Source: an uncultured Anaerotruncus sp. (GTDB lineage Bacteria > Bacillota > Clostridia > Oscillospirales > Ruminococcaceae). Taken from it: a stretch of DNA of 19,966 nt. The notes beneath the pieces were generated by a model, which saw nothing but the letters and a program-made list of their open reading frames with translations, was not told the DNA's origin and did not search any database. The DNA is taken from contig NZ_CABUCJ010000041.1 in NCBI RefSeq assembly GCF_902490045.1, forward strand, positions 1 through 19,966, in the 5' to 3' direction. Shown here in pieces: positions 7,186-14,307 of the stretch (positions within the stretch are counted from its first letter, which is position 1; each line of letters starts with the position of its first letter). The translations under genes and the position numbers were made by a program.

Positions 7186-8376
7186 TTACACCGTATAGTC
7201 CCCGCCGAAACGCGGGACCGGAACGCTGGGCCCGTTCCCGCCCCAGCGATCCAGATATTCGTCAATCTCGTCCAGCCCCAGCGGGGAGAAGGCCGTCTCA
7301 AGGGGAACCGTTCTCCCACTCGCGGCCGAGGCATAGCAACCCTCGATGATCTCAATCACATGCCGCGCGTGCGCGGTTGAGCAAATCGGCTCCGCTCCCT
7401 CACCGGCAACCCAGTCGGCCAGCTGCATGACATCCTCGTACACGTGGCATTCCCACATACGCCCATGACCGCCGAAGTGATGCGGCATCCGGTCCCCTTC
7501 ATACTTCAGGCGGCCCTGTCCATTCAGGCCGTTCTCGTTGATAAAGCCGTCCAGCCCATAAAAAACGCCGAACTGCCCCCCCAGGGACACCGGTTCCTCC
7601 GTTGGGAGAGAAGCGACCAGGCCATAAGCGCCATTGTCAAAGCCCAGCAGCATCATGACAAAATCGTCCATCTCATTCGGAATCGGTTTCCCTCCGAAAA
7701 GAAATTCTTCCCGCATCCGGCTGGTAACCGCGGTCACCGTCCGCGCCGGGCCGATTACGCCGGTCAGGCTGTGCAAAGCGTAAACTGTACTGTCATAAAG
7801 CGGGCCGCCGCCGTTTTGGGAAAAATACCATGCCGGGCTGACATTGTGCATCGCATCCGGCAATGCGTGCCGTTCCGTCTCGTTCAGATGGTAGCCCGCG
7901 GCGTCGCCGCTGCTTCCCGCCGCCCATACGAGTCGTCCCAGCCGCCCCTCAAGCAGGTATCTGCGTTTGCGCTGGTTGAAGGGCCAGAGCATATTCCCCG
8001 GGGATGCCGCCTGTTTGATTCCCCTCCGCGCCGCCGCGGCGATCAGCTCGCCCGCCTCGGCGCTTGTGACCGCCATCGTCTTGTTGTAATGGACGTGTTT
8101 CCCCGCCTCGATCGCCAGCATCCCCTGAGAAAAGTGCAGGCCGATCGGCGTGCAAAGCGTCACCATATCCACGTCCGGGTCCCGGAGCAGGGCCTCGTAA
8201 TCCGTGTACCAGCTTGCAATCCCATATTGCGCGGCCGCCGCCTCCGCCCTGCCGGGAGCCGGGTCGCACACCGCCGCGAGCCGGACACGCCCGCGGACGT
8301 CCGGCTGGACGAGGTGTTCGAGCACCCGCCGGGCGATCGCGCCCGCCCCTACGATTCCGATACCGATGCTGTCCAT
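7186..8376 (-). CDS. Gfo/Idh/MocA-family oxidoreductase 2 (variant active-site motif)
   Basis: A 396-residue NAD(P)-dependent oxidoreductase of the glucose-fructose oxidoreductase/inositol dehydrogenase superfamily. The Rossmann motif G-I-V-G-A-G-A-I-A is at 7-15. The usual E-K-P reads Y-N-K-T (97-100): the Lys is kept (K99) but its neighbours are changed. In the C-terminal domain the D-x3-H pair reads D195-S-T-V-Y199, with Tyr in the His position; Zymomonas glucose-fructose oxidoreductase also uses Tyr there, so activity is plausible. It is more distant from oxidoreductases 1 and 3 than they are in motif terms, implying a different substrate or step. The start at 8376 is chosen because GGGGAG lies five bases upstream; an in-frame ATG at 8415 lies inside a hairpin loop with no ribosome-binding site. 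It sits between the TIM-barrel genes and dhaK. Confidence 0.86.
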   Translation of the reverse strand: MDSIGIGIVGAGAIARRVLEHLVQPDVRGRVRLAAVCDPAPGRAEAAAAQYGIASWYTDYEALLRDPDVDMVTLCTPIGLHFSQGMLAIEAGKHVHYNKTMAVTSAEAGELIAAAARRGIKQAASPGNMLWPFNQRKRRYLLEGRLGRLVWAAGSSGDAAGYHLNETERHALPDAMHNVSPAWYFSQNGGGPLYDSTVYALHSLTGVIGPARTVTAVTSRMREEFLFGGKPIPNEMDDFVMMLLGFDNGAYGLVASLPTEEPVSLGGQFGVFYGLDGFINENGLNGQGRLKYEGDRMPHHFGGHGRMWECHVYEDVMQLADWVAGEGAEPICSTAHARHVIEIIEGCYASAASGRTVPLETAFSPLGLDEIDEYLDRWGGNGPSVPVPRFGGDYTV

Positions 8377-8396
8377 GCGCTCTCCCCTTCCACCAC

Positions 8397-8434
8397 TTTT
8401 CCGCGGGGCCGGCATATTGCGGCCCCGCGGAAAA
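8397..8434 (-). other. Long GC-rich stem-loop between TIM-barrel 2 and oxidoreductase 2
   Basis: A perfect 15-bp inverted repeat, TTTTCCGCGGGGCCG (8397-8411) and its complement (8420-8434), with an 8-base loop, fills the 82-base gap. Neither strand has a U run after the stem, because the stem itself ends in A/T, so it is a poor terminator. It more likely protects or delimits the upstream mRNA segment. Confidence 0.7.
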
Positions 8435-8458
8435 AATTCACTCTGTTCCGGCGTCGGC

Positions 8459-9343
8459 TCAGTTCCACTCCAAGCCGCGCATCTTCCGGAAATTGTACAT
8501 GCTGCGGTTGATGCTCTCGATCTCCGTCAGCGTCGTAAAGTCCTGCTCCACGAAGATATAGGGGATCTTAAACTCGTTGCCCGCGTCAATGACATCCTGC
8601 ACCTTGATCATGCCGTCCCCGATCTCGGTGAAGTATTCCGGCTTGGTCGCCGTGTGGAAGGTCTCCCAGTCGCAGGGGGTATCCTGGTCGATGACGTTCC
8701 AGGCATTCAGATTGTTGACCTGGCTGAGCGGGAAATCCTTCTCGTGCAGCAGCGCAACGCGGTTTCCGTACTGGCGGATCTTCTCCGCGGGGTCGAAGGC
8801 GCCGCGGATCATCCAGTAGGCGTCCAGTTCCACGCCCATGTATTTGGGGTCGGTGTTCTCCACCAGCAGGTCCATCATGTACTCGCCGTTGAGGCGCTGG
8901 AACTCGTTGTAGTGGTTGTGATAGAGGAAGTAGATGCCCGACTTGGCGCACATCTCGCCGATCCTGTTGTAATATTCGCAGCGCTTCAGCAGATAGTCCT
9001 TCGTCGGGAAGAAGTCAATGGGAATCGACAGGTTGGTGCTGCCCAGCTCCGCGTAAAAGTCGATAATCCGCTGGAAGTGGTCAAAATCGCGATAGAACGG
9101 ATCGAGGTTCTTGGCCGCGTCTCCCGGGAGGATATGCGCGCCGACCACCTTGATGCCCAGCGAATCGACCTTGGCTTTGAACTCTTTCAGTGGGATGCCG
9201 GCGCCGGTCCCGACGTCCTCGTAGGCGTTGTGGTTTGCCATCTCGATGGCCGTATATCCGGCCTTTGCGATCTCCTCAAGGGTACCCATCGGATCCTTTG
9301 CAAAGCTGTTGCGCACGGTGTAAATCTGTAATCCTACCTTCAT
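8459..9343 (-). CDS. Sugar phosphate isomerase/epimerase-like TIM barrel 2
   Basis: A 294-residue xylose-isomerase-like (AP-endonuclease family 2) TIM-barrel protein, expected to be a divalent-metal enzyme acting on a sugar or keto-sugar. It opens with the typical M-K-V-G-L-Q-I-Y-T-V-R. Likely metal or active-site segments are Y-H-N-H-Y-N-E (141-147), V-E-L-D-A-Y-W (171-177), L-L-H-E-K-D (198-203) and F-V-E-Q-D (264-268). Where many relatives carry a Glu on strand 5, this protein has H-N-H-Y-N-E. The start at 9343 is preferred because GAGG lies about seven bases upstream; an in-frame ATG at 9364 has no good ribosome-binding site. Proteins of this type pair with Gfo/Idh dehydrogenases in inositol catabolism and in keto-glycoside cleavage; which applies here is unknown. 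It is distinct from TIM barrel 1, not a recent duplicate. Confidence 0.85.
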   Translation of the reverse strand: MKVGLQIYTVRNSFAKDPMGTLEEIAKAGYTAIEMANHNAYEDVGTGAGIPLKEFKAKVDSLGIKVVGAHILPGDAAKNLDPFYRDFDHFQRIIDFYAELGSTNLSIPIDFFPTKDYLLKRCEYYNRIGEMCAKSGIYFLYHNHYNEFQRLNGEYMMDLLVENTDPKYMGVELDAYWMIRGAFDPAEKIRQYGNRVALLHEKDFPLSQVNNLNAWNVIDQDTPCDWETFHTATKPEYFTEIGDGMIKVQDVIDAGNEFKIPYIFVEQDFTTLTEIESINRSMYNFRKMRGLEWN

Positions 9344-9394
9344 TGCAATCCTCTTTTCTTTCATATAAGTTGTCCGGTTTGTTTCTTTTCGCCG

Positions 9395-10357
9395 TCAGGC
9401 CCACCACATCTCGGCGGCGGGCGCGCCGACGGCCACCGACTTTGTAAAGGCCACCGCTTTCTCCAGTCCTTCACGAACCGACAGCAGGCCGTCTTCATGC
9501 TCGATGCTCAGAACCCCGTCAAATCCCGCCATCCGCAATTCCGACACGATATTCGACCAGGTACAGGCGTCATGCCCATATCCGACGGTCCGGAAGGTCC
9601 AGCTGCGGGACTGGAAGCGCCCGTACTCCTTGGTGTCCAGCACGCCGTTTTCCGCCCTGTTGAACGGGTCGACGCGGACGTCCTTCACATGCACATACTG
9701 TACCGCATCCCCCAGCCTCCGAATTGCCAGAACGGGGTCGATCCCCTGCCAGAACAGATGGCTCGGATCGACGTTCGCACAGATCTCTTCGCCCGCCGCC
9801 GCCCGGAGCTTGAGAAGCGTCTCCGGGTTGTAGACGCAGAAGCCGGGATGCATTTCCAGACAGACCTTGACTCCCGCCCGCGCGGCCAGCCCCGCGGCTT
9901 CCCTCCAATAGGGGATCAGCACCTCCTCCCACTGATAAGCGAGCAGCCTGGAATAGTCCTCCGGCCAGGGGCAGGTCACCCAGTTCGGGCAGCGGGATCC
10001 CGGCGAATCCCCGGGACATCCGGAGAAGGTCACGACCCGGTCCACGCCCATCTCCTCCGCAAGCTCAAGCGTTCGCAGGTATTCTCTGTGCGCGCGCCGC
10101 GCGATCTCCCCGATCGGGTGCACGGGATTCCCGTGGCAGCTGAACCCGCTGATTTCGAGCCCGGATTCCGCGATGGTCTCCCGGAAGCGGGCCAGCGCGT
10201 CCCGGTCGGAGAGCAGCTTTTCGGGGTCGCAATGCGTGTTCCCGGAGAAGCCCCCCGTCCCCAGCTCCACCGCCTCCACTCCGAGGCCCTTCAGGTAGGC
10301 GAGCGCGTCCTTCAGCTCCATCTGGTAGAGGGGCACCGTCAATACGCCGATTTTCAT
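9395..10357 (-). CDS. Sugar phosphate isomerase/epimerase-like TIM barrel 1
   Basis: A 320-residue xylose-isomerase-like TIM-barrel protein. The canonical metal tetrad is visible: E168 (C-L-E-M-H-P-G), D197 (N-V-D-P-S-H), H223 (V-H-V-K-D) and E286 (S-I-E-H-E), at the usual spacing for isomerases and epimerases such as hydroxypyruvate isomerase, IolE/IolI or tagatose epimerase. An insertion around 110-132 (G-C-P-G-D-S-P-G-S-R-C-P then W-V-T-C-P-W-P) is Cys/Pro/Trp-rich and probably forms part of the substrate lid. The ATG at 10357 follows oxidoreductase 1 by 24 bases, with a weak GGCGGGG element. The reaction cannot be named: isomerisation, epimerisation, dehydration and keto-glycoside cleavage all occur in this fold. 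The intact tetrad argues that it is active. Confidence 0.87.
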   Translation of the reverse strand: MKIGVLTVPLYQMELKDALAYLKGLGVEAVELGTGGFSGNTHCDPEKLLSDRDALARFRETIAESGLEISGFSCHGNPVHPIGEIARRAHREYLRTLELAEEMGVDRVVTFSGCPGDSPGSRCPNWVTCPWPEDYSRLLAYQWEEVLIPYWREAAGLAARAGVKVCLEMHPGFCVYNPETLLKLRAAAGEEICANVDPSHLFWQGIDPVLAIRRLGDAVQYVHVKDVRVDPFNRAENGVLDTKEYGRFQSRSWTFRTVGYGHDACTWSNIVSELRMAGFDGVLSIEHEDGLLSVREGLEKAVAFTKSVAVGAPAAEMWWA

Positions 10358-10381
10358 CCGTATTCCCCGCCTTTCCGTGCT

Positions 10382-11512
10382 CTAGCGGACGATGTCGGAG
10401 CAGAGGATCTCGCGATGCTCCTCCGCCGAGGTATAGAACGCCTCGATGATCGCGGTGACGTTGAGGGTCTCCTCCTTCTTGATCACAATCTCCTCCTCGC
10501 CGCGCAGGAACCCGGCGACATTGCGCAGCAGGCCGATATGGCCGGGGAACACGATATGGGCGGGGTACTGGTTTTCGTCGAAGACGAGCGGACGGGTGTC
10601 CGACTGCCAGCCGCACAGTCCTCCGTAGAGGGTCGGGGGGATGTCGTTTCCGTAGATGAGCCCCGCTTTGTCGCCGGCGTAGGTACGGGTCCAGCGGTCT
10701 GGCATGTTGACCGCCCACGATGCCTTGAAATTGACCGTGATGTCCCCCTCCAGGCGGATGATGCCGGTGGTCATGTCCTCCACGCTGAATTCGTGCCAGT
10801 CATAGGGACGCGGGGTAATCTGGATGCCGCCGAATGCCCCGCTCTGTTCCGCGGAGGTTTGGAGCTCCTCGCCCGTGTTGCCGATCTTCATCCACGCGCT
10901 GCCCGAGACGGAGAGCGCCCTCGGGTTTCCCAGCACCCACAGCATGTGATCGATTTCATGGACCGCCAGATCGCAGAAGGGACCGCCCACGTTGTAATCC
11001 TTCATGTGGAAGAAGCCCCAGCGTGGGATTCCGCGGCGGCGCACCGACTCGAACTCGGTGAAGTAGATGTCCCCCAGCAGGCCCGCGTCGACAAGCTTTT
11101 TGACCGCGAGGCGGTCGTTGAAGAACCGCATCGTCTGCGCCGGGAAGAAGTGCAGGCCCAGCTTTTCCGCCTCTGCGAAAAGCTCGACCGCGTCGGCGTA
11201 TTTGAGCGCGACCGGTTTTTCACAGATAACATGGGAACCGCTGCGCAGCGCCATCAGCGAGCACTCCTTGTGGTACCCGTTCGGAGTCGCCACAATGGTG
11301 ACCTCAGGGCGGAGTTCCTCAAGCATCTTCCGATTGTCGGTATAGACGTTCGGGATCGAGAAACGCTGCGCGGTCTCCCGCGCCGCGGACTCCCGGATAT
11401 CCGAGACGCCCACCACATCGAACGCATCCCCGATCAGCTCGATTGCCGGCAGGTGCGCGGTATTCGCAATCAGGCCGGCCCCGATTACGCAGGTTCGAAA
11501 CTTCTTTTTCAT
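10382..11512 (-). CDS. Gfo/Idh/MocA-family oxidoreductase 1
   Basis: A 376-residue NAD(P)-dependent dehydrogenase. It has V-I-G-A-G-L-I-A (9-16), the full catalytic E-K-P at 98-100 and the C-terminal signature G-G-P-F-C-D-L-A-V-H-E-I-D (176-188) with D181, H185 and D188, as in inositol and sugar dehydrogenases. The start at 11512 is supported by AGGAGGG about seven bases upstream. It is the first enzyme gene after the transporter, so it may act on the imported compound first (inference from order). The 182-base gap before it holds a candidate small ORF. Length and motifs are normal for the family, which also includes glycoside 3-dehydrogenases; substrate assignment is not possible from sequence alone. 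Confidence 0.9.
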   Translation of the reverse strand: MKKKFRTCVIGAGLIANTAHLPAIELIGDAFDVVGVSDIRESAARETAQRFSIPNVYTDNRKMLEELRPEVTIVATPNGYHKECSLMALRSGSHVICEKPVALKYADAVELFAEAEKLGLHFFPAQTMRFFNDRLAVKKLVDAGLLGDIYFTEFESVRRRGIPRWGFFHMKDYNVGGPFCDLAVHEIDHMLWVLGNPRALSVSGSAWMKIGNTGEELQTSAEQSGAFGGIQITPRPYDWHEFSVEDMTTGIIRLEGDITVNFKASWAVNMPDRWTRTYAGDKAGLIYGNDIPPTLYGGLCGWQSDTRPLVFDENQYPAHIVFPGHIGLLRNVAGFLRGEEEIVIKKEETLNVTAIIEAFYTSAEEHREILCSDIVR

Positions 11513-11561
11513 TCAATCCCTCCTGGTTTGTCAGTCTTGATGCAAAAAGGGATCCCTGTCC

Positions 11562-11660
11562 TTATCCACCCCGCCACATGCAGCACTGGCACAGCTGGTT
11601 CAGATCAAGGAGCGGGGCCCGCTTGAAACGAACGGTCCTGCCAATTCCATCCTTCCCCAT
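11562..11660 (-). CDS. Candidate 32-residue Cys-rich small protein
   Basis: A 33-codon frame (stop included) begins at the ATG at 11660, with a GGGAGGTG ribosome-binding element about nine bases upstream, and ends at TAA 11562-11564. The peptide starts M-G-K-D-G-I-G-R, has a basic V-R-F-K-R stretch, then L-L-D-L-N-Q-L-C-Q-C-C-M-W-R-G-G with three Cys close together. It lies in the 182-base gap between the permease and oxidoreductase 1, starting 33 bases after the permease stop. No family is recognised. The strong ribosome-binding site is the main support; it could instead be a leader peptide or a chance frame. Confidence 0.4.
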   Translation of the reverse strand: MGKDGIGRTVRFKRAPLLDLNQLCQCCMWRGG

Positions 11661-11693
11661 CCGGCGTTCACCTCCCTGCCTGCCGCGATATGG

Positions 11694-12683
11694 TTAAGCG
11701 GCGCGTTTCTTTTTGGCGCCGCCGCGTTTGTTTACGTACATCGACGTGGAGACGCTGTCCAGAATGACCGCGATGAGGATCAGCGCGCCCTTGGCGACGG
11801 TCTGCCAGTTGGAATCCACTCCGAGCAGGTTGAGGCTGTTGTTCACGATTCCAACCACAAGGCATCCAAAGAAGGCGCCAACGACATTTACGCTGCCCCC
11901 CGCCATGCTCGTGCCGCCCATGACGACCGCCGCGATCGCGTCCATCTCCATGTTGAGGCCGCCGGTCGGCTGGGCAGAGGACGCCCGCGCCGTCAGGATG
12001 ACCGCCGCGATCGCCGCGCAGACACCCATCGACGCATAGACGCCGAACTGCATTGCCGTAACGTTGATCCCGCTGACCCGCGCGGCTTCAATGTTGCCGC
12101 CCATCGCGAGCATATACCGCCCGAAACGGGTCCGGTTGACGATCAGCCACACCAGTGCCACCACCCCCAGCATCACAAAGACGGGGATGGGGATGGGACC
12201 TAAATATCCCTGTCCGATGTTGGAGAAGCTTTTCGGCAGCCCGGTCACCGGCATCATTCCTGTGGTCAGGTAGCACATGCCGCGCAGTACCTGCTGCATT
12301 GCCAGCGTGACAATAAAAGGGGGCAGCCGAAAGCCGACGGTAAAGGCGGCGTTGACCAATCCCAGGCAGGCCCCTATCAGGATTCCGAAGAAGATCGCCA
12401 GAGCCGGGTGGACGCCCGCCACCATCATCTGTGCCATAAAGATGCCCGTGATGCCCACGAGGCTGCCGACCGAAAGATCGATGCTACCGCTCCCGAGGAT
12501 CATGGTGAATCCGCAGGCCAGTATCGTGCTGACACACACCTGGCGCAGAACGTTGAGCAGGTTGCGGGTGGTAAAAAAGACGGGCGACAGGAACACCATG
12601 GCGGCCATCAGGACAATCACCATCAGCACCGCCTTATTCCCCCGCAAAAAGGAATTTGCAAATTCTTTCAGTTTGTTTTTCAT
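11694..12683 (-). CDS. Sugar ABC transporter permease (RbsC-like)
   Basis: A 329-residue inner-membrane permease of the BPD_transp_2 family (RbsC/XylH/AraH type). About eight to ten hydrophobic segments are evident. The family's conserved cytoplasmic segment is present around G-L-V-N-A-A-F-T-V-G-F-R-L-P-P-F-I-V-T-L-A, and the late block with G-G-T-S-M-A-G-G-S-V-N-V-V-G-A-F-F-G is typical of ribose-type transporters. The C-terminus is basic (K-R-G-G-A-K-K-K-R-A-A). The ATG at 12683 follows a GAGGG element at five bases; an in-frame GTG at 12695 would add four residues. It lies 34 bases after the ATPase stop. Only one permease gene is present, so a homodimeric membrane core is expected, as in RbsC. 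Confidence 0.94.
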   Translation of the reverse strand: MKNKLKEFANSFLRGNKAVLMVIVLMAAMVFLSPVFFTTRNLLNVLRQVCVSTILACGFTMILGSGSIDLSVGSLVGITGIFMAQMMVAGVHPALAIFFGILIGACLGLVNAAFTVGFRLPPFIVTLAMQQVLRGMCYLTTGMMPVTGLPKSFSNIGQGYLGPIPIPVFVMLGVVALVWLIVNRTRFGRYMLAMGGNIEAARVSGINVTAMQFGVYASMGVCAAIAAVILTARASSAQPTGGLNMEMDAIAAVVMGGTSMAGGSVNVVGAFFGCLVVGIVNNSLNLLGVDSNWQTVAKGALILIAVILDSVSTSMYVNKRGGAKKKRAA

Positions 12684-12717
12684 ATCGTCCCTCACATTCC
12701 TATTCCACGTTTTGCGG

Positions 12718-14214
12718 TCAAGCGCCGAACGCGTGCTGCATCAGCAATTCCTGTGTGGCCGCTTCTCCGTCGCACTCGAACACAATCTGCCCGCCGCGCA
12801 CCACCTCGATGCGGTCGCACAGCGACAAAATCTCGGGCAGCTCCGACGAAACCATCACCACCGCGATCCCGCTCGCGGCAAGTTCATCGATCAATTTATA
12901 GATTTCCGCCTTGGAGCCCACGTCGATTCCACGCGTCGGCTCGTCCAAAAAGATTACCTTCGGCTTTGTCAGCAGCCACCGTCCAATGATCACCTTCTGC
13001 TGGTTGCCCCCGCTGAGCTGGGTAATCGGGGCGTAAGGCGAATCATATTTGATCGAAAGGCTCCCGGCAATCTCCCCAAAGGGCTTCGCTTCCTTTTTGG
13101 GGGTGAAGAAGCCCAGCCTGTTGCAGATCCGGTGAAACACGGAAATCGTCGCGTTCCCCATAACGGACATGCTGTAAATGGCCCCCTGGCGCAGGCGGTC
13201 CTCCGTCACCATCGCCATGCCGTACCGAACGGCGTCCTTTGGAATCCGGATGTCCAGCGGCTTCCCCTCCAGCAGGATTTCCCCGCCCGTCCTCCGGTCG
13301 ATTCCAAATACCGCACGCAGGATTTCGGAGCGCCCAGCGCCCATCAGCCCGCAGAAGCCCAGCACCTCGCCGCGGTGTACCGCAAAGCTCACATCCCCGC
13401 AGACACCGTCGCGGGAGAGGTTCTTGACTTCGAGTACGACCTCCCCGGGGGAGGTGTGCTTCTTTTCAAAAAGAACGTCCACCTTCCTGCCGACGATATA
13501 GTTGATGAGGTCCTGCTTGGTTACCTCCGCGCAGGGACGGCTTGTGATGTAATGCCCGTCGCGCAGGACGGTGATCCGGTCGCAGATACGGAATATTTCC
13601 TCCAGCTTATGGGAGATAAAGACCACGGCGACCCCTCTGTCGGCCAGCGAGCGGACTACCCTGTAGAGCAGTTCGATCTCCCGGTCGGTAAGCGCCGAGG
13701 TCGGCTCGTCCATGATAATGATGGAAGGATCGTAGGAAACGGCCCGCGCCAGCTCCACCAGCTGCATCTGGGCAACGCTCAGCCTCTTGGTCTTTGCATG
13801 GATATCCAGCTCGATGCCCAGCTTCTCCAAAAGCTCGGAGGCCAGCCTGTTCCGGCGCGCTACGCTGAGGAATACCCCCGCGCGTTCAAACCGTTCCTCC
13901 CTCCCCAGAAGGATATTTTCGGCCACATCCATCTCCGGGACCAGGCTGATCTCCTGATGGATCATCGAGATACCGCTTTTCAACGCGTCCGCGGGACTTT
14001 TGAAGTTTACCGGCTTCCCTTTGAATACCACCTCGCCCGCATCCCGGCGGTAGATCCCAAGCAGAATCTTCATCAGCGTCGACTTGCCCGCGCCGTTTTC
14101 ACCGACAATCGCATGGATTTCTCCTTCATGCAGTTCAAAGTCGACGCCATCCAGCGCCGCAACGCCGCCGAACGACTTTGAGATGCCGCTCATTTTTAAT
14201 ACCGTACCATTCAT
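12718..14214 (-). CDS. Sugar ABC transporter ATP-binding protein (RbsA/MglA-like, two ABC domains)
   Basis: A fused double ATPase that drives sugar import. Numbered from an alternative upstream ATG at 14250, domain 1 has Walker A G-E-N-G-A-G-K-S-T (50-58), a degenerate signature L-S-V-A-Q (157-161) and Walker B I-I-I-M-D-E-P-T (177-184). Domain 2 has the family's usual degenerate Walker A G-L-M-G-A-G-R-S-E (301-309, Lys to Arg), signature L-S-G-G-N-Q-Q (412-418) and Walker B V-I-F-L-D-E-P-T (432-439). This asymmetry is normal for RbsA-type proteins. The start is uncertain: the ATG at 14214 gives a family-typical N-terminus of 498 residues with only a weak GGA element, whereas the ATG at 14250 (510 residues) has GGGGAGGGG further away and buried in a hairpin. 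Confidence 0.94.
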   Translation of the reverse strand: MNGTVLKMSGISKSFGGVAALDGVDFELHEGEIHAIVGENGAGKSTLMKILLGIYRRDAGEVVFKGKPVNFKSPADALKSGISMIHQEISLVPEMDVAENILLGREERFERAGVFLSVARRNRLASELLEKLGIELDIHAKTKRLSVAQMQLVELARAVSYDPSIIIMDEPTSALTDREIELLYRVVRSLADRGVAVVFISHKLEEIFRICDRITVLRDGHYITSRPCAEVTKQDLINYIVGRKVDVLFEKKHTSPGEVVLEVKNLSRDGVCGDVSFAVHRGEVLGFCGLMGAGRSEILRAVFGIDRRTGGEILLEGKPLDIRIPKDAVRYGMAMVTEDRLRQGAIYSMSVMGNATISVFHRICNRLGFFTPKKEAKPFGEIAGSLSIKYDSPYAPITQLSGGNQQKVIIGRWLLTKPKVIFLDEPTRGIDVGSKAEIYKLIDELAASGIAVVMVSSELPEILSLCDRIEVVRGGQIVFECDGEAATQELLMQHAFGA

Positions 14215-14262
14215 ATCTATCCGCCCATCCATCTCTTTTATCGGGGCCATGCCCGTGTTTTC

Positions 14263-14293
14263 CCCTCCCCGCCGGGAAATCCGGCGGGGAGGG
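14263..14293 (-). other. GC-rich stem-loop between binding-protein and ATPase genes
   Basis: A perfect 13-bp stem, CCCTCCCCGCCGG (14263-14275) with CCGGCGGGGAGGG (14281-14293), and a 5-base loop start 14 bases after the binding-protein stop. No U run follows on the minus strand, so it is a weak terminator at best. A 3' stabilising structure raising binding-protein mRNA over the rest of the operon is the likely role. Its downstream arm contains the only strong ribosome-binding sequence for the ATG at 14250. Confidence 0.7.
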
Positions 14294-14307
14294 CGGCGCC
14301 GGTCCGA

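Noticed and set aside
9497..11626. 709-codon open frame on the plus strand
   Set aside because: It runs antisense through TIM barrel 1 and oxidoreductase 1, both with clear family motifs; its composition is that of a shadow frame.
12277..14181. 634-codon open frame on the plus strand
   Set aside because: It is antisense to the ABC ATPase and permease and lacks any domain signature.
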